This document shows, in pieces, positions 54,595 through 63,326 of a DNA stretch of 64,000 bases. This DNA comes from JADKIH01 sp049363815. GTDB lineage: Bacteria; Bacteroidota; Bacteroidia; AKYH767-A; 2013-40CM-41-45. The stretch covers positions 4,449 to 68,448 of the forward strand of contig JBMQEM010000098.1 of the NCBI GenBank assembly GCA_049363815.1, given 5' to 3'. Both the position numbers and the translations under genes were made by a program. Under the pieces are notes generated by a model that was not told the DNA's origin, did not search any database, and saw only the letters and a list, made by a program, of their open reading frames with translations. Within the stretch, counting starts at the first letter, position 1. Each line of letters opens with the position of its first letter.

Positions 54595-56871
54595 ATGAAC
54601 CAAAAGGTAATGAAATTGTTGGCAGGATTATTCCTGATTTGCTTGACTTCTTATGGTCAATCAACTAATGTACGCGCTTTCTATTTGAAAGGCATTAATA
54701 GCTGGCTGGGAAATGCTACTCAGGAAAATGCCATCCTTGATTATGCTCAGGGCAATGGATATAACTACATTATTTTTTACGACCTGGGTTCATTGAACTG
54801 GTCAAGTACAACAGTAAAGAACAATGTTGCTGCATTCCTTAGCAGAGCCCGTACCAATTATGGAATGACTCAAATGGGTGCATCGGGAGAAATTGCTTCT
54901 TTCTTTTCAAATTACATTCTTCCATATAACAACAGCAGAACATCTGCAAATGAAAGATTCGACATTTTCAATTTCGAGTTCGAATTCTGGAATCAATCAA
55001 GTATTTCAGCTTTGTACTGTAGCAGATATCTTTCTCCGAACGGTTACAGTTGTGATTCAGCAGGAGCATGGAGATTTGCCTGGGTTGAATTCAAGAAAAT
55101 TGACGATTTGACAAATCAAAATGGTTTAACATCAGAAATTTATTTAGGATGGCCGGCTCAGGGTCAGATGCAACAACTTACTACAAGAGCAGACCGGATT
55201 CTTTTACACGCTTACCGCCCAACTGATGTCGATCTTTATTCATATTCAAGAGGACGTCTGCAAATGGTTGCAAGTATGAACACATCAGTAAAGATCATTC
55301 CATTGTTCAGTAGCGAATCTTCTTTTATGGGTCCATGGCTGCAGTCAAATCCATTTACAAAAGCATACCAGACTTACAGTGCACATTATACAGCAGAAAC
55401 TGGATCTTGGAAACAGTATATCAACTTACAGGGATATGCCTGGTTCCACTATACTTATATGCCTAAAACAACAACTGCTACTGCAACAATCAGTGCAAGC
55501 GGTCCTTTAAGTTTCTGTTCAGGCGGCAATGTTACTTTAACAGCGAATTCCGGTTCACAATATCTCTGGAGCCCGGGTGGACAAACCACGCGTTCGATCA
55601 CTGTAACTGCAGCTGGATCATATACAGTACGTGTAACTAATTCAAGCGGAGTAAATGCAACATCAACTCCATCGATTGTTTCAATTACAACGACTGGGTC
55701 TACTCCTACTATTTCAGCAAATGGATCGACTTCATTCTGTGCAGGTGGAAGTGTTGTGTTGACAGCAAGTTCTGCAAACTCTTACTTATGGAGTAATGGT
55801 GCAACTACACAATCTATAATAGTTACTACTTCCGGAAGCTATTCTGTCACAACAAATTCTGGTGGATGCGGTGGAACATCTGCAGTAACAACAGTTAATG
55901 CAAACAGTGGTCCAACAACGCCAACTATAACAGCAAGCAGTTCACTGAATGTTTGTCCGGGTACAATTTTAACTCTGACATCATCTGCAGCAAATGGATA
56001 TTTATGGTCAACAGGAGCAACTACACGTACAATTGCAGTTTCATCTGCCGGAAATTATTCTGTACGTGCTTATAGCGGTCCAAATTGTTCGGCTCTTTCT
56101 TCTACCAGTACAGTTACTATGTTAACTGCTCCTACTACACCTTCAATATCTGCAAATGGATCTTTATCTTTAACCTCTTCACATCCTTCAGTGACCCTTA
56201 CTTCAACAACAGCAAGTGCTTATTTATGGACAACAGGTTCAACGGCACGTTCAGTTGTTATTTCAACTCAAGGTTCATACCGGGTAACTGTAACAGGCAG
56301 CAACGGATGTAAAGCAACTTCAACAGCAGCAATTGTAAGTAAAAGCGGATGTACTCCTCCTGCTGTTCCAACAATCTCTTTAAGTGGTTCTCCAGTTATC
56401 GTATCAGGTGGTTCAGTAACTCTGACATCAACTACTGCCGGTGGCTATTTATGGTCAACAGGAGCAACAAGCAGATCGATCACTGTTACAACTGCCGGAG
56501 TTTACACGGTTCGTGCATATAATGCCGGTGGATGTTTCTCTACATCACTACCAACAACGATAGTTGTGGTAGCCGCACGTGAGATCAATAATAATGTAAG
56601 TGAAGAAATTTCAACATCAGATATTGAGTTAAATGCATATCCAAATCCGGTACATGACCTTTTGAATATCGATTTCAACTCTACAGTTCAAAAAACCTAT
56701 ACACTCTCTTTACTTGACATCCAGGGAAGAGTAGTTTATACGAAAGCCTTTGAATCTGAGATCGGATTGAACCATTTGGAATTAAATGTATCAGAATATC
56801 AGAAAGGAATTTACTTCGGATACCTGACCAGTGAAGCTGAAAGAAGATCACTGAAAATAATTGTTGACTAA
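54595..56871 (+). CDS. Secreted paralogue with the same N-terminal domain, Ig-like repeats and T9SS domain
   Basis: 758 residues. Signal peptide ends near SYGQ. Residues about 24-290 align throughout with the preceding protein: same YDL, FNFEFEFW, CDSAGAW, TSEIYLGWP, RADRILLHAYR, PLFSSESSFMGPWL and YAWFHYTYMP. Five Ig-like domains follow (about 295-660), several opening FCSGG or FCAGG and containing YLWS-x-GATT. They are Ser/Thr-rich and repetitive at the DNA level. A T9SS type A domain (YPNPVHDLLNIDF ... KGIYFGYLTSE) ends the protein. The Fn3 domain of the paralogue is missing. Long leader upstream, strong terminator downstream. Confidence 0.84.
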   Translation: MNQKVMKLLAGLFLICLTSYGQSTNVRAFYLKGINSWLGNATQENAILDYAQGNGYNYIIFYDLGSLNWSSTTVKNNVAAFLSRARTNYGMTQMGASGEIASFFSNYILPYNNSRTSANERFDIFNFEFEFWNQSSISALYCSRYLSPNGYSCDSAGAWRFAWVEFKKIDDLTNQNGLTSEIYLGWPAQGQMQQLTTRADRILLHAYRPTDVDLYSYSRGRLQMVASMNTSVKIIPLFSSESSFMGPWLQSNPFTKAYQTYSAHYTAETGSWKQYINLQGYAWFHYTYMPKTTTATATISASGPLSFCSGGNVTLTANSGSQYLWSPGGQTTRSITVTAAGSYTVRVTNSSGVNATSTPSIVSITTTGSTPTISANGSTSFCAGGSVVLTASSANSYLWSNGATTQSIIVTTSGSYSVTTNSGGCGGTSAVTTVNANSGPTTPTITASSSLNVCPGTILTLTSSAANGYLWSTGATTRTIAVSSAGNYSVRAYSGPNCSALSSTSTVTMLTAPTTPSISANGSLSLTSSHPSVTLTSTTASAYLWTTGSTARSVVISTQGSYRVTVTGSNGCKATSTAAIVSKSGCTPPAVPTISLSGSPVIVSGGSVTLTSTTAGGYLWSTGATSRSITVTTAGVYTVRAYNAGGCFSTSLPTTIVVVAAREINNNVSEEISTSDIELNAYPNPVHDLLNIDFNSTVQKTYTLSLLDIQGRVVYTKAFESEIGLNHLELNVSEYQKGIYFGYLTSEAERRSLKIIVD

Positions 56872-56894
56872 TTGACCATTCAATAATGAAAAGC

Positions 56895-56929
56895 GAAAAA
56901 AACCACCTGAGTTCAGGTGGTTTTTTTTT
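56895..56929. terminator. Bidirectional terminator between convergent genes
   Basis: Stem AACCACCTGA with TCAGGTGGTT (56901-56910 and 56913-56922), flanked by an A run before and nine T after, can terminate both the second paralogue (plus strand) and the AddB-like gene (minus strand). Confidence 0.9.
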
Positions 56930-56946
56930 GATATCTCTATAGGTGC

Positions 56947-59772
56947 TTAATCACCCATATGACACATTTCCTTATATGCGCAGTATAAACACCTGCTATC
57001 GTCAGTAGTTTGGGTGAAAGGAATTGCCGGATCAAAGATCTCTGAGATCAATTTTTTAAGATTCGATTCAAATTGTAAAAACTGTTCCGAAGTAAAAGGT
57101 TCGTTGTTGTTCAACATCCAGATCCCTTCTTTCATCGTTTTCAATGCCATTAATCCGACGTTGATATTTCTGCCGGGAATTGATTTGTTAGTCAGATAAG
57201 CATAATACATTGCCTGAAACTGCTCCTTATAATCTGTATCATTAAAATAATCTTCTATTGCTGCAGGTTTACGCTTCTCAACTTTTCCCGTTTTATAATC
57301 TACAATTCGCAAACCGCCATCCTTTTCATCCACTCTGTCGATTATTCCAAACAGTTTTACAACTTTTCCCGGCTGAAATTCAAAAATGGAAGTAACATCT
57401 TTTTCGAGTTGCAGAATAATAAAAGGAAGGTACTCTTTATCAGTATCTAGAATCTGAGAGATCAGTTCCCTAATCACATTTCTAAGCAAAATATTTTTCC
57501 CTTCAAGCTGATCAATTGAAAGAAACTCCTGGTGAATGGCCTGATCAACATATGAATTGATAGTCGACTTTAACTGCTGCAACTTATTTGCATCAATTTC
57601 GTGAAGGTCGGTGTATAAAAGTTGCATTGCTTTATGCAGAACTTTTCCAAAAGTTGCCGCTTCCATGTTTTCCTCTAATTCTTCGGTCTCAGCAAGTCCG
57701 GCGACATACCTGAAATAGAATCTCAATGGGCAGGCAATATATGACTGCAATCCGGAAGCACTTAGTTTTGATTTCGGTTCGGCTGAATTTACTGCTGAGT
57801 ATTTTTCAAGTTCTTTCATTACAACTTCCGTTTTTTCAATCGAAATCGTGCTGACTTTTTCTTTCAGTATAGGTGTTGTAATAACTTTTTTAGAAATCGA
57901 AATAGTTTCAGGATATTTTGATTTCAATTCATGCTCAATCTGTAACAGGAATCTGGATCTTTCACCGGCAGTCAGGGCTTTGGGTTCTGTATTGTAAAGG
58001 AGAAAAATATTTTTTGCTCTTTGCAGAAGTCTGTAAAAGTGAAAAGCAGAAACAGCATGCTGTTCTTCATAAGTCGGAAGTCCAAATGCTTTTCTGATAT
58101 TAAACGGAATAAACGATGGCGAATTTCCCGCTGCAGGCAATACATCTTCATTCACAGAAAGCAGAATTACATTTTCGAAATCAAGTACCCTTGTCTCAAG
58201 AAATCCCATAACCTGAAGGCCTTTCAAGGGTTCACCTGAAAAAGGAATTCGGACAGACTGCGTAACTTCTTTGAATATTTTCCAGAAAGTTGAAATTGTA
58301 GGTTTGACTTTTTGCTTTAACAGAATGTCTTCAAGCCTTTTGAGTTGAGTAAAAAAAGTATAGATAAATTCTGATTCCAGTCGGTGAAATTTAAAATCTT
58401 GTACACTCATAGCTTCAAGGATAGTACGAAGGATCGCTTGCGACCATGCAAATACTTCATCGATCGTTGCCGGTATAGTGAATAGTAATTTAAAAAATTC
58501 AGAACCTGAATCAGAAATTATTTTCTTTGATGAAATTCTGATATAATTCTCTTTAATTTTATCCAGCCATACATTAATTACCTTCCCTCCTGCTAATCGT
58601 ATGTATGTATGATCCAGCAATTTTTTCACATCCCTGAAATAGAAAGAGTAATTTCCATCATTCTCAAGGCGGGCATTTTTCTGCAGTGCAGTAAGTGTTT
58701 CGAATAAATTGAACAATGGTGTTTGACGAAGCGGATATCCCATTGTCACATTAATATCAGGCACAGATTCAGGAATAGAATACAGTACAGGGAAAAGTAA
58801 TTTTTCATCAGGCAAAACCACTGCTGTTTTCTCCGGAACGAATTCACCTTTATCTATCATTTCCTGCAGTATCTGTCCGGCATAGCGGGTCTGCCCAACC
58901 ATCAATGGGATTCCGGCAAATTGAATTTGTTTAGGGATCTCCTTGAAATGATCAGCTTTCCATTTGTAATCATCTTTGATCAACCGGTTTTCCCGGATAA
59001 ATTTTCCGGCTTCCTGTCCGTGGTCGTTTGTATAATAGGCATCAGTATCCCAGTAAGAACTTGCTTTGCCTTCTTTGATCAGATAAGCCATGATCTTTTC
59101 TTCGGCAGGGGATAATGCATAGAAGCCTGCAAAAATTGTATGAGAAAATTCACTCATAGAACTGAATGACTCTGCACTCACATTTTCAGCAAGGTTTCTG
59201 TAAGCCATACCTTCATAAGCCCAGCTTTTATCGGTTAGCCGGGACCGGAATTCAGTATAAATATCATTTAAATTTTTCCAGGTGTTTACAAATTCCGATT
59301 TCAATCTGGAAAGATCATGTTCAAAGAAATTTTTCCAGAAGATCCGAAGCCTTTCCATGTCCTCTTCGGGCAAACCAAAATCGGCATCGATCTGATGAAG
59401 ATCATTTACGGTAGCAAAAACCTTTGAAGTGGGTGCGAGGTATTTGTCCAGATCATCAAAATCCTTTAAAAGCAATTCGCCCCAGGGATAAAATGCATCA
59501 AACTCTTCATTCGGAAAATAATGGTGATACACTTCAAATAATTCAAACAATAAAGTTACCTGATCAGGAATATTCGCATCGGCCAACTTGAGTAAATAAT
59601 CCTGGATTGAAAAGATCTGCGGAGACCATAACGGTGTGTCATATAGTTTAGCCAGTTCCTTCTGAAAAAACAAGCCGGCACGTCTGGTCGGAAATACCAG
59701 ACAAATTTGTCCTGTATTTCCATCAAACCTGTTTTTGATCTCAACAGCAAGCTCTTGTAAAAAAGTTTTCAT
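56947..59772 (-). CDS. AddB-like nuclease of the PD-(D/E)XK superfamily
   Basis: 941 residues. The N-terminal and central parts resemble the inactive helicase arm of AddB/RecC-like subunits, beginning CLVFPTRRAGLFFQKELAK in place of a Walker A. The C-terminal nuclease has GKVLHKAMQLLYTDL (motif I His), IIDRVDEKDGG and RIVDYKTGK (catalytic Asp and Lys). Four cysteines placed as in 4Fe-4S AddB nucleases are present: Cys681 (CPLRFYFRYV) and Cys928, 931 and 937 (CLYCAYKEMCH). It probably processes double-strand ends for RecA. A partner AddA-type helicase is not adjacent in this window, which is unusual. Confidence 0.87.
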   Translation of the reverse strand: MKTFLQELAVEIKNRFDGNTGQICLVFPTRRAGLFFQKELAKLYDTPLWSPQIFSIQDYLLKLADANIPDQVTLLFELFEVYHHYFPNEEFDAFYPWGELLLKDFDDLDKYLAPTSKVFATVNDLHQIDADFGLPEEDMERLRIFWKNFFEHDLSRLKSEFVNTWKNLNDIYTEFRSRLTDKSWAYEGMAYRNLAENVSAESFSSMSEFSHTIFAGFYALSPAEEKIMAYLIKEGKASSYWDTDAYYTNDHGQEAGKFIRENRLIKDDYKWKADHFKEIPKQIQFAGIPLMVGQTRYAGQILQEMIDKGEFVPEKTAVVLPDEKLLFPVLYSIPESVPDINVTMGYPLRQTPLFNLFETLTALQKNARLENDGNYSFYFRDVKKLLDHTYIRLAGGKVINVWLDKIKENYIRISSKKIISDSGSEFFKLLFTIPATIDEVFAWSQAILRTILEAMSVQDFKFHRLESEFIYTFFTQLKRLEDILLKQKVKPTISTFWKIFKEVTQSVRIPFSGEPLKGLQVMGFLETRVLDFENVILLSVNEDVLPAAGNSPSFIPFNIRKAFGLPTYEEQHAVSAFHFYRLLQRAKNIFLLYNTEPKALTAGERSRFLLQIEHELKSKYPETISISKKVITTPILKEKVSTISIEKTEVVMKELEKYSAVNSAEPKSKLSASGLQSYIACPLRFYFRYVAGLAETEELEENMEAATFGKVLHKAMQLLYTDLHEIDANKLQQLKSTINSYVDQAIHQEFLSIDQLEGKNILLRNVIRELISQILDTDKEYLPFIILQLEKDVTSIFEFQPGKVVKLFGIIDRVDEKDGGLRIVDYKTGKVEKRKPAAIEDYFNDTDYKEQFQAMYYAYLTNKSIPGRNINVGLMALKTMKEGIWMLNNNEPFTSEQFLQFESNLKKLISEIFDPAIPFTQTTDDSRCLYCAYKEMCHMGD

Positions 59773-59866
59773 AAAATCCGGTCACCCTTCATTTCAAAGC
59801 GTCTTTTCATAAATTTAATTTTCCTTTTACAAATAAAGTCATAAATTTACTTCAAATTATAATCAG

Positions 59867-60049
59867 ATGCAGAAAAGACTGGTAAGAAAAGACAAGAAAT
59901 TTCTTGGTGTATGCGGTGGATTAGGAGATTACTTTAATCAGGATCCCACCTTTATCCGGATACTTTTTGTTGCCGCTGTTTTGTTGTTTGGAACCGGCGT
60001 TTTATTATATATAATCATGGCAATCGTTATGCCTGACGAAACCAATTAA
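59867..60049 (+). CDS. Small PspC-domain protein
   Basis: 60 residues. It is nearly only a PspC domain: KRLVRKDKKFLGVCGGLGDY followed by a hydrophobic helix (FVAAVLLFGTGVLLYIIMAI). It is similar to the PspC part of the large protein at 2218-3954 (GVCSGIAAYFDIDP). It is probably an inner-membrane peptide linked to envelope stress. It is its own unit, divergent from the AddB-like gene. Confidence 0.88.
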   Translation: MQKRLVRKDKKFLGVCGGLGDYFNQDPTFIRILFVAAVLLFGTGVLLYIIMAIVMPDETN

Positions 60050-60085
60050 ACCATCAACAAGGCCGTTTTCTATTAAACAATTCGT

Positions 60086-60093
60086 TACCTTCG
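60086..60093 (+). promoter_or_regulatory. Candidate -7 element of the porin gene
   Basis: TACCTTCG, one mismatch to TAnnTTTG, 21 nt before the ATG at 60115. A TTTT run upstream may act as a weak -33. Confidence 0.45.
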
Positions 60094-60114
60094 CCACCGT
60101 AAAATAAGGTCTGA

Positions 60115-61995
60115 ATGCGTCTGAAAACGGCACTTGCAATACTATCTATACTTTCTGCATACTTTTCAAGTTCTGCTTCCAGTCCTGACAGCGCCATCGT
60201 AACGGTACCGACTTCAATCAGGTACATTCATGAACTGGATTTCAGGGATGGGAATCCGAATTTTCATAGACCAGATACTTCTCTTTATCATCTAGACAGA
60301 GTTCACATTGCCTCCGACAACAATTACAATTATCTGGGCGTACCCGGAAGTGCTGCTCAATCACCTTGGTTTGTGAATATGAGCGAAATTCTGACCAGGA
60401 CCACAATAAGAAGTTATGACATTTACCATTTGAAAGCTGATAGTGTCAGGTATTATTCAGTAAACAAGAAATTTACAGACATAGATTATCACAACGGAAC
60501 TTTCAAGGAACAAGTGATAGATATTGTTCATACACAAAATGTTTTAAAGATCTGGAATGTCGGATTCTCATTTGGCCGCTTCAGTGTCAAAGATTATATG
60601 TTTTTCAGTGATACGTATAAAGGCGACTTTTTATTATTTACATCTCTTCGATCGAACAACAGTAAGTATAATTTATTTGCCCATGCCTACTGGAATTCTA
60701 TAGAAAATCAAATGAACGGTGGACTATCTTCAGATTCAGCATTTGTTTTCGGCAATGTTGATAATGTTGGACTGCGTGGTTTAGGCTGGAAAATCTCTGA
60801 TGCAAAACAAACTATACGAACAAAGAGGTTTAATCTGAGTCAGTATTATGATTTCGGAGGAACGCGAACTGACTCTGTAGGAAAAATTACTTCAATTCCT
60901 TCATTACGTTTCAATCACAATATTACTTTCGAAAGAACAACCTTCGCATATTCGGATGAAACTCCTGACAGCACATTCTATTCTAATTTTTACAACTCCA
61001 CTTCTACAGATGATTCTTTACACAGTGACCATCTGAGAAACGAAATTGCAATTATTCTTCCTGCCGATAAGCAAAGAAGTTCAGCGTTTTTCCAGAACTG
61101 GTCATTGTCTGCGGCAATTGAACATCAAACCACCCGTTACGAACAAAAAAACAAATATACATGGGAAAATATTGCAGCCTCAGGGAAGATCATTTCCAAA
61201 TATGATTCATCAGATTTCAATGCAACCGTTTCCAGTAAATATGTTTTGAGTGGACGCGATAATGGGAATTTTCAAACTGATGTAGAAGTTAAGACGAAGC
61301 AATATTTATTTGGATCATTCGGAGGAAAAATTTCGGTTGGGCAGTATTCACCGGATTTTTATCTGCTGGAATATTACAGCAATAACTTTGCATGGCAAAA
61401 TGAATTCTCAAAGATCAAATCAAACTCGTTGCAATTGAATTACAGTTTGCTTAAATACAGAATAGCGATCACAGCAAGCAGAATGCAGTTCGAAAATTCA
61501 CCATTCATCAATTCTGAAGCCCGTCCTGAACAATTAGAAAAGAAGCTTATTGTTGATCAATTGAAAATTGAAAAGACTTTTAAGTACAAAACGATTCATT
61601 TTCTGAATTCAATATCATTTCAGAAAAACGACAATGAAGATAAAATTCATCTATCGCCTTTCTTCTCGCAGCATGCACTTTATTTTGAAAAAGCAATTTT
61701 CGGAAATAAACTTCTGATGAGTACCGGTTTCAATTTTGCTTACAGCGCGACTTATTTTTCCGACGATTTTATGCCAGCCACTGCCCTCTTCTATTATCAG
61801 GATTCAATAAAAACAGGTGGTTATCTTAGAGCAGATCTCTTTCTCCGAGCAAAAATTAAATCAGCACAGATCTTTTTGAAAATGGAAAATGTTGGTGACA
61901 ATATTGGAAAGAAAACTTACTTCCTTGTTCCGCACTATGCGCAACCGGGAATGGTGTTTCGGTTTGGGGTGACTTGGCGGTTTTTTGATCAGTAA
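60115..61995 (+). CDS. Putative outer-membrane porin (Porin_10 type)
   Basis: 626 residues. Signal peptide ends near SSASS. The body is made of alternating-pattern beta strands with many aromatic residues at strand ends (for example RFNLSQYYDFGG, SLRFNHNITFERTTFAY, QLNYSLLKYRIAITASRM) and ends in a strand with terminal aromatic GVTWRFF. This matches the Bacteroidota putative porin family. It should form an outer-membrane beta barrel; the cargo is unknown. The stop codon lies inside a 78-bp perfect palindrome. Confidence 0.82.
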   Translation: MRLKTALAILSILSAYFSSSASSPDSAIVTVPTSIRYIHELDFRDGNPNFHRPDTSLYHLDRVHIASDNNYNYLGVPGSAAQSPWFVNMSEILTRTTIRSYDIYHLKADSVRYYSVNKKFTDIDYHNGTFKEQVIDIVHTQNVLKIWNVGFSFGRFSVKDYMFFSDTYKGDFLLFTSLRSNNSKYNLFAHAYWNSIENQMNGGLSSDSAFVFGNVDNVGLRGLGWKISDAKQTIRTKRFNLSQYYDFGGTRTDSVGKITSIPSLRFNHNITFERTTFAYSDETPDSTFYSNFYNSTSTDDSLHSDHLRNEIAIILPADKQRSSAFFQNWSLSAAIEHQTTRYEQKNKYTWENIAASGKIISKYDSSDFNATVSSKYVLSGRDNGNFQTDVEVKTKQYLFGSFGGKISVGQYSPDFYLLEYYSNNFAWQNEFSKIKSNSLQLNYSLLKYRIAITASRMQFENSPFINSEARPEQLEKKLIVDQLKIEKTFKYKTIHFLNSISFQKNDNEDKIHLSPFFSQHALYFEKAIFGNKLLMSTGFNFAYSATYFSDDFMPATALFYYQDSIKTGGYLRADLFLRAKIKSAQIFLKMENVGDNIGKKTYFLVPHYAQPGMVFRFGVTWRFFDQ

Positions 61996-62068
61996 TAATT
62001 TTTCATTTTTTTTATTTTGCACGGCCCTTAAGGGCCGTGCAAAATAAAAAAAATGAAAAATTATTACT
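61991..62068. repeat. 78-bp perfect palindrome between convergent genes
   Basis: Every base from 61991 to 62068 pairs with its mirror around 62029/62030: 39-bp arms, no spacer and no mismatch. The core is GCACGGCCC-TTAA-GGGCCGTGC flanked by T- and A-rich arms. The porin stop codon is in the left arm, and the stop of the next (minus-strand) gene begins two bases after the right arm. It can serve as a bidirectional terminator. Confidence 0.93.
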
Positions 62069-62069
62069 C

Positions 62070-63326
62070 TTATGTCTTTTGCTTTTTCTTCTTAGCTGCC
62101 GGAAACAAGATATTATTTAAAATAAGTCTGTATCCCGGAGAATTTGGATGTAAGGCAAGATCTGTTTGCGGGTCACCTACCTGATGTTGATAATCTTCAG
62201 GGTCATGACCACCATAAAAGGTCCAGGTACCTTTGCCATATTCACCGTGAATATACCGGGCTTCATTTGCTACTTTAGTTTCGCCCATTACCAATACATC
62301 AGATTTAATGAATTTTTTCTTGAATGCAGTAGTTTGTCCCATGAAACCTTTGATAACTTGTTCATGATTCTGGCATAACATGGTAGGAATCGGATCCCAT
62401 TTTGCAGAAAATTCGAAGAGTGTGAAGAAATCGTCAGTTCGCAGAAGACGTCTGTCCTGTGTATTGTCAATTTCACTGAATTCATATTCACGCCAGTCAG
62501 ATTTTAATTTAAAATCATGAAAAGCAAAACACTTATTGAAATCAAGTTTTGAATTCATATTATGATCGTAACCATCACCATCAAATTCTGAATCACAAAT
62601 ATCAATTCCCTCTGCAGACAGCGCAATATCGTAGCTATCGGTTGCGGAACACATGGCAAAAAGAAATCCTCCGCCGGAAGTAAAATCACGAATCTTTTGT
62701 GCAACGGCAAGTTTGAGTTGCGACACCTTTGAGAAACCAAGTTTAGCAGCCATTGCTTCCTGTAAGCGGACATCATCCTGGTACCAGCCAACGTTTCTAT
62801 AGGCACTCGCAAACCGGCCATACTGCCCTGTAAAATCTTCGTGATGCAAATGGAGCCAATCGTAAAGCGGAAGCTTGCCCTGAATTACTTCTTCATCATA
62901 AACAACGTCATAAGGGATCTCAGCATACTTCAATGCCATGGTTACAGCATCATCCCATGGTAATTTATTTTTAGGGGAATAGACAGCGATCTTTGGAGCT
63001 ACTTCCAGTTTGATAACATCCATATTCACTTCAGGATTGCTGATCTCCGTAATTATGGCAGCAGCTTGTGCATCGGCGATGATCTGACTGGTAACGCCTC
63101 TAATTGCACATTCTTTTTCCAGCGTCGTTGTATTTCCAAATAAGAAACTTCCGCCTTTGTAATTCAACAGCCACTTTACATCGAGGCTATTCTGAAGTGC
63201 ATAATAAGCGATACCATATGCTTTCAGATGATTCTTCTGTGTTTCATCCATCGGTATCAAAAGAAAAGATGCCTTGACATTTAAGAATGCCACAATGAAG
63301 AATACGGAAATGAGGATTCGTTTCAT
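62070..63326 (-). CDS. Conserved secreted protein of unknown function (GATase-like fold)
   Basis: 418 residues. Signal peptide 1-19 (ending NVKAS). Contains SFLLIPMDETQKNHLKAYGI, WLLNYKGGSFLFGN, PLYDWLHLHHEDFTGQYGRF, GGGFLFAMCSATDSYDIALS and YGKGTWTFYGGHDPEDYQH. I recall similar Bacteroidota proteins annotated 'asparagine synthetase B', but no N-terminal Cys2 glutaminase or PP-loop is present. GGGFLFAMCSA resembles a class I glutamine amidotransferase nucleophile elbow, so a GATase/ThuA-like role is possible. No function is assigned. The convergent porin gene and the palindrome lie downstream. Confidence 0.7.
   Translation of the reverse strand: MKRILISVFFIVAFLNVKASFLLIPMDETQKNHLKAYGIAYYALQNSLDVKWLLNYKGGSFLFGNTTTLEKECAIRGVTSQIIADAQAAAIITEISNPEVNMDVIKLEVAPKIAVYSPKNKLPWDDAVTMALKYAEIPYDVVYDEEVIQGKLPLYDWLHLHHEDFTGQYGRFASAYRNVGWYQDDVRLQEAMAAKLGFSKVSQLKLAVAQKIRDFTSGGGFLFAMCSATDSYDIALSAEGIDICDSEFDGDGYDHNMNSKLDFNKCFAFHDFKLKSDWREYEFSEIDNTQDRRLLRTDDFFTLFEFSAKWDPIPTMLCQNHEQVIKGFMGQTTAFKKKFIKSDVLVMGETKVANEARYIHGEYGKGTWTFYGGHDPEDYQHQVGDPQTDLALHPNSPGYRLILNNILFPAAKKKKQKT

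Noticed and set aside
62070..63326. Asparagine synthetase B assignment
   Set aside because: No Cys2 glutaminase domain and no PP-loop; true AsnB-type protein is at 43146-45023.
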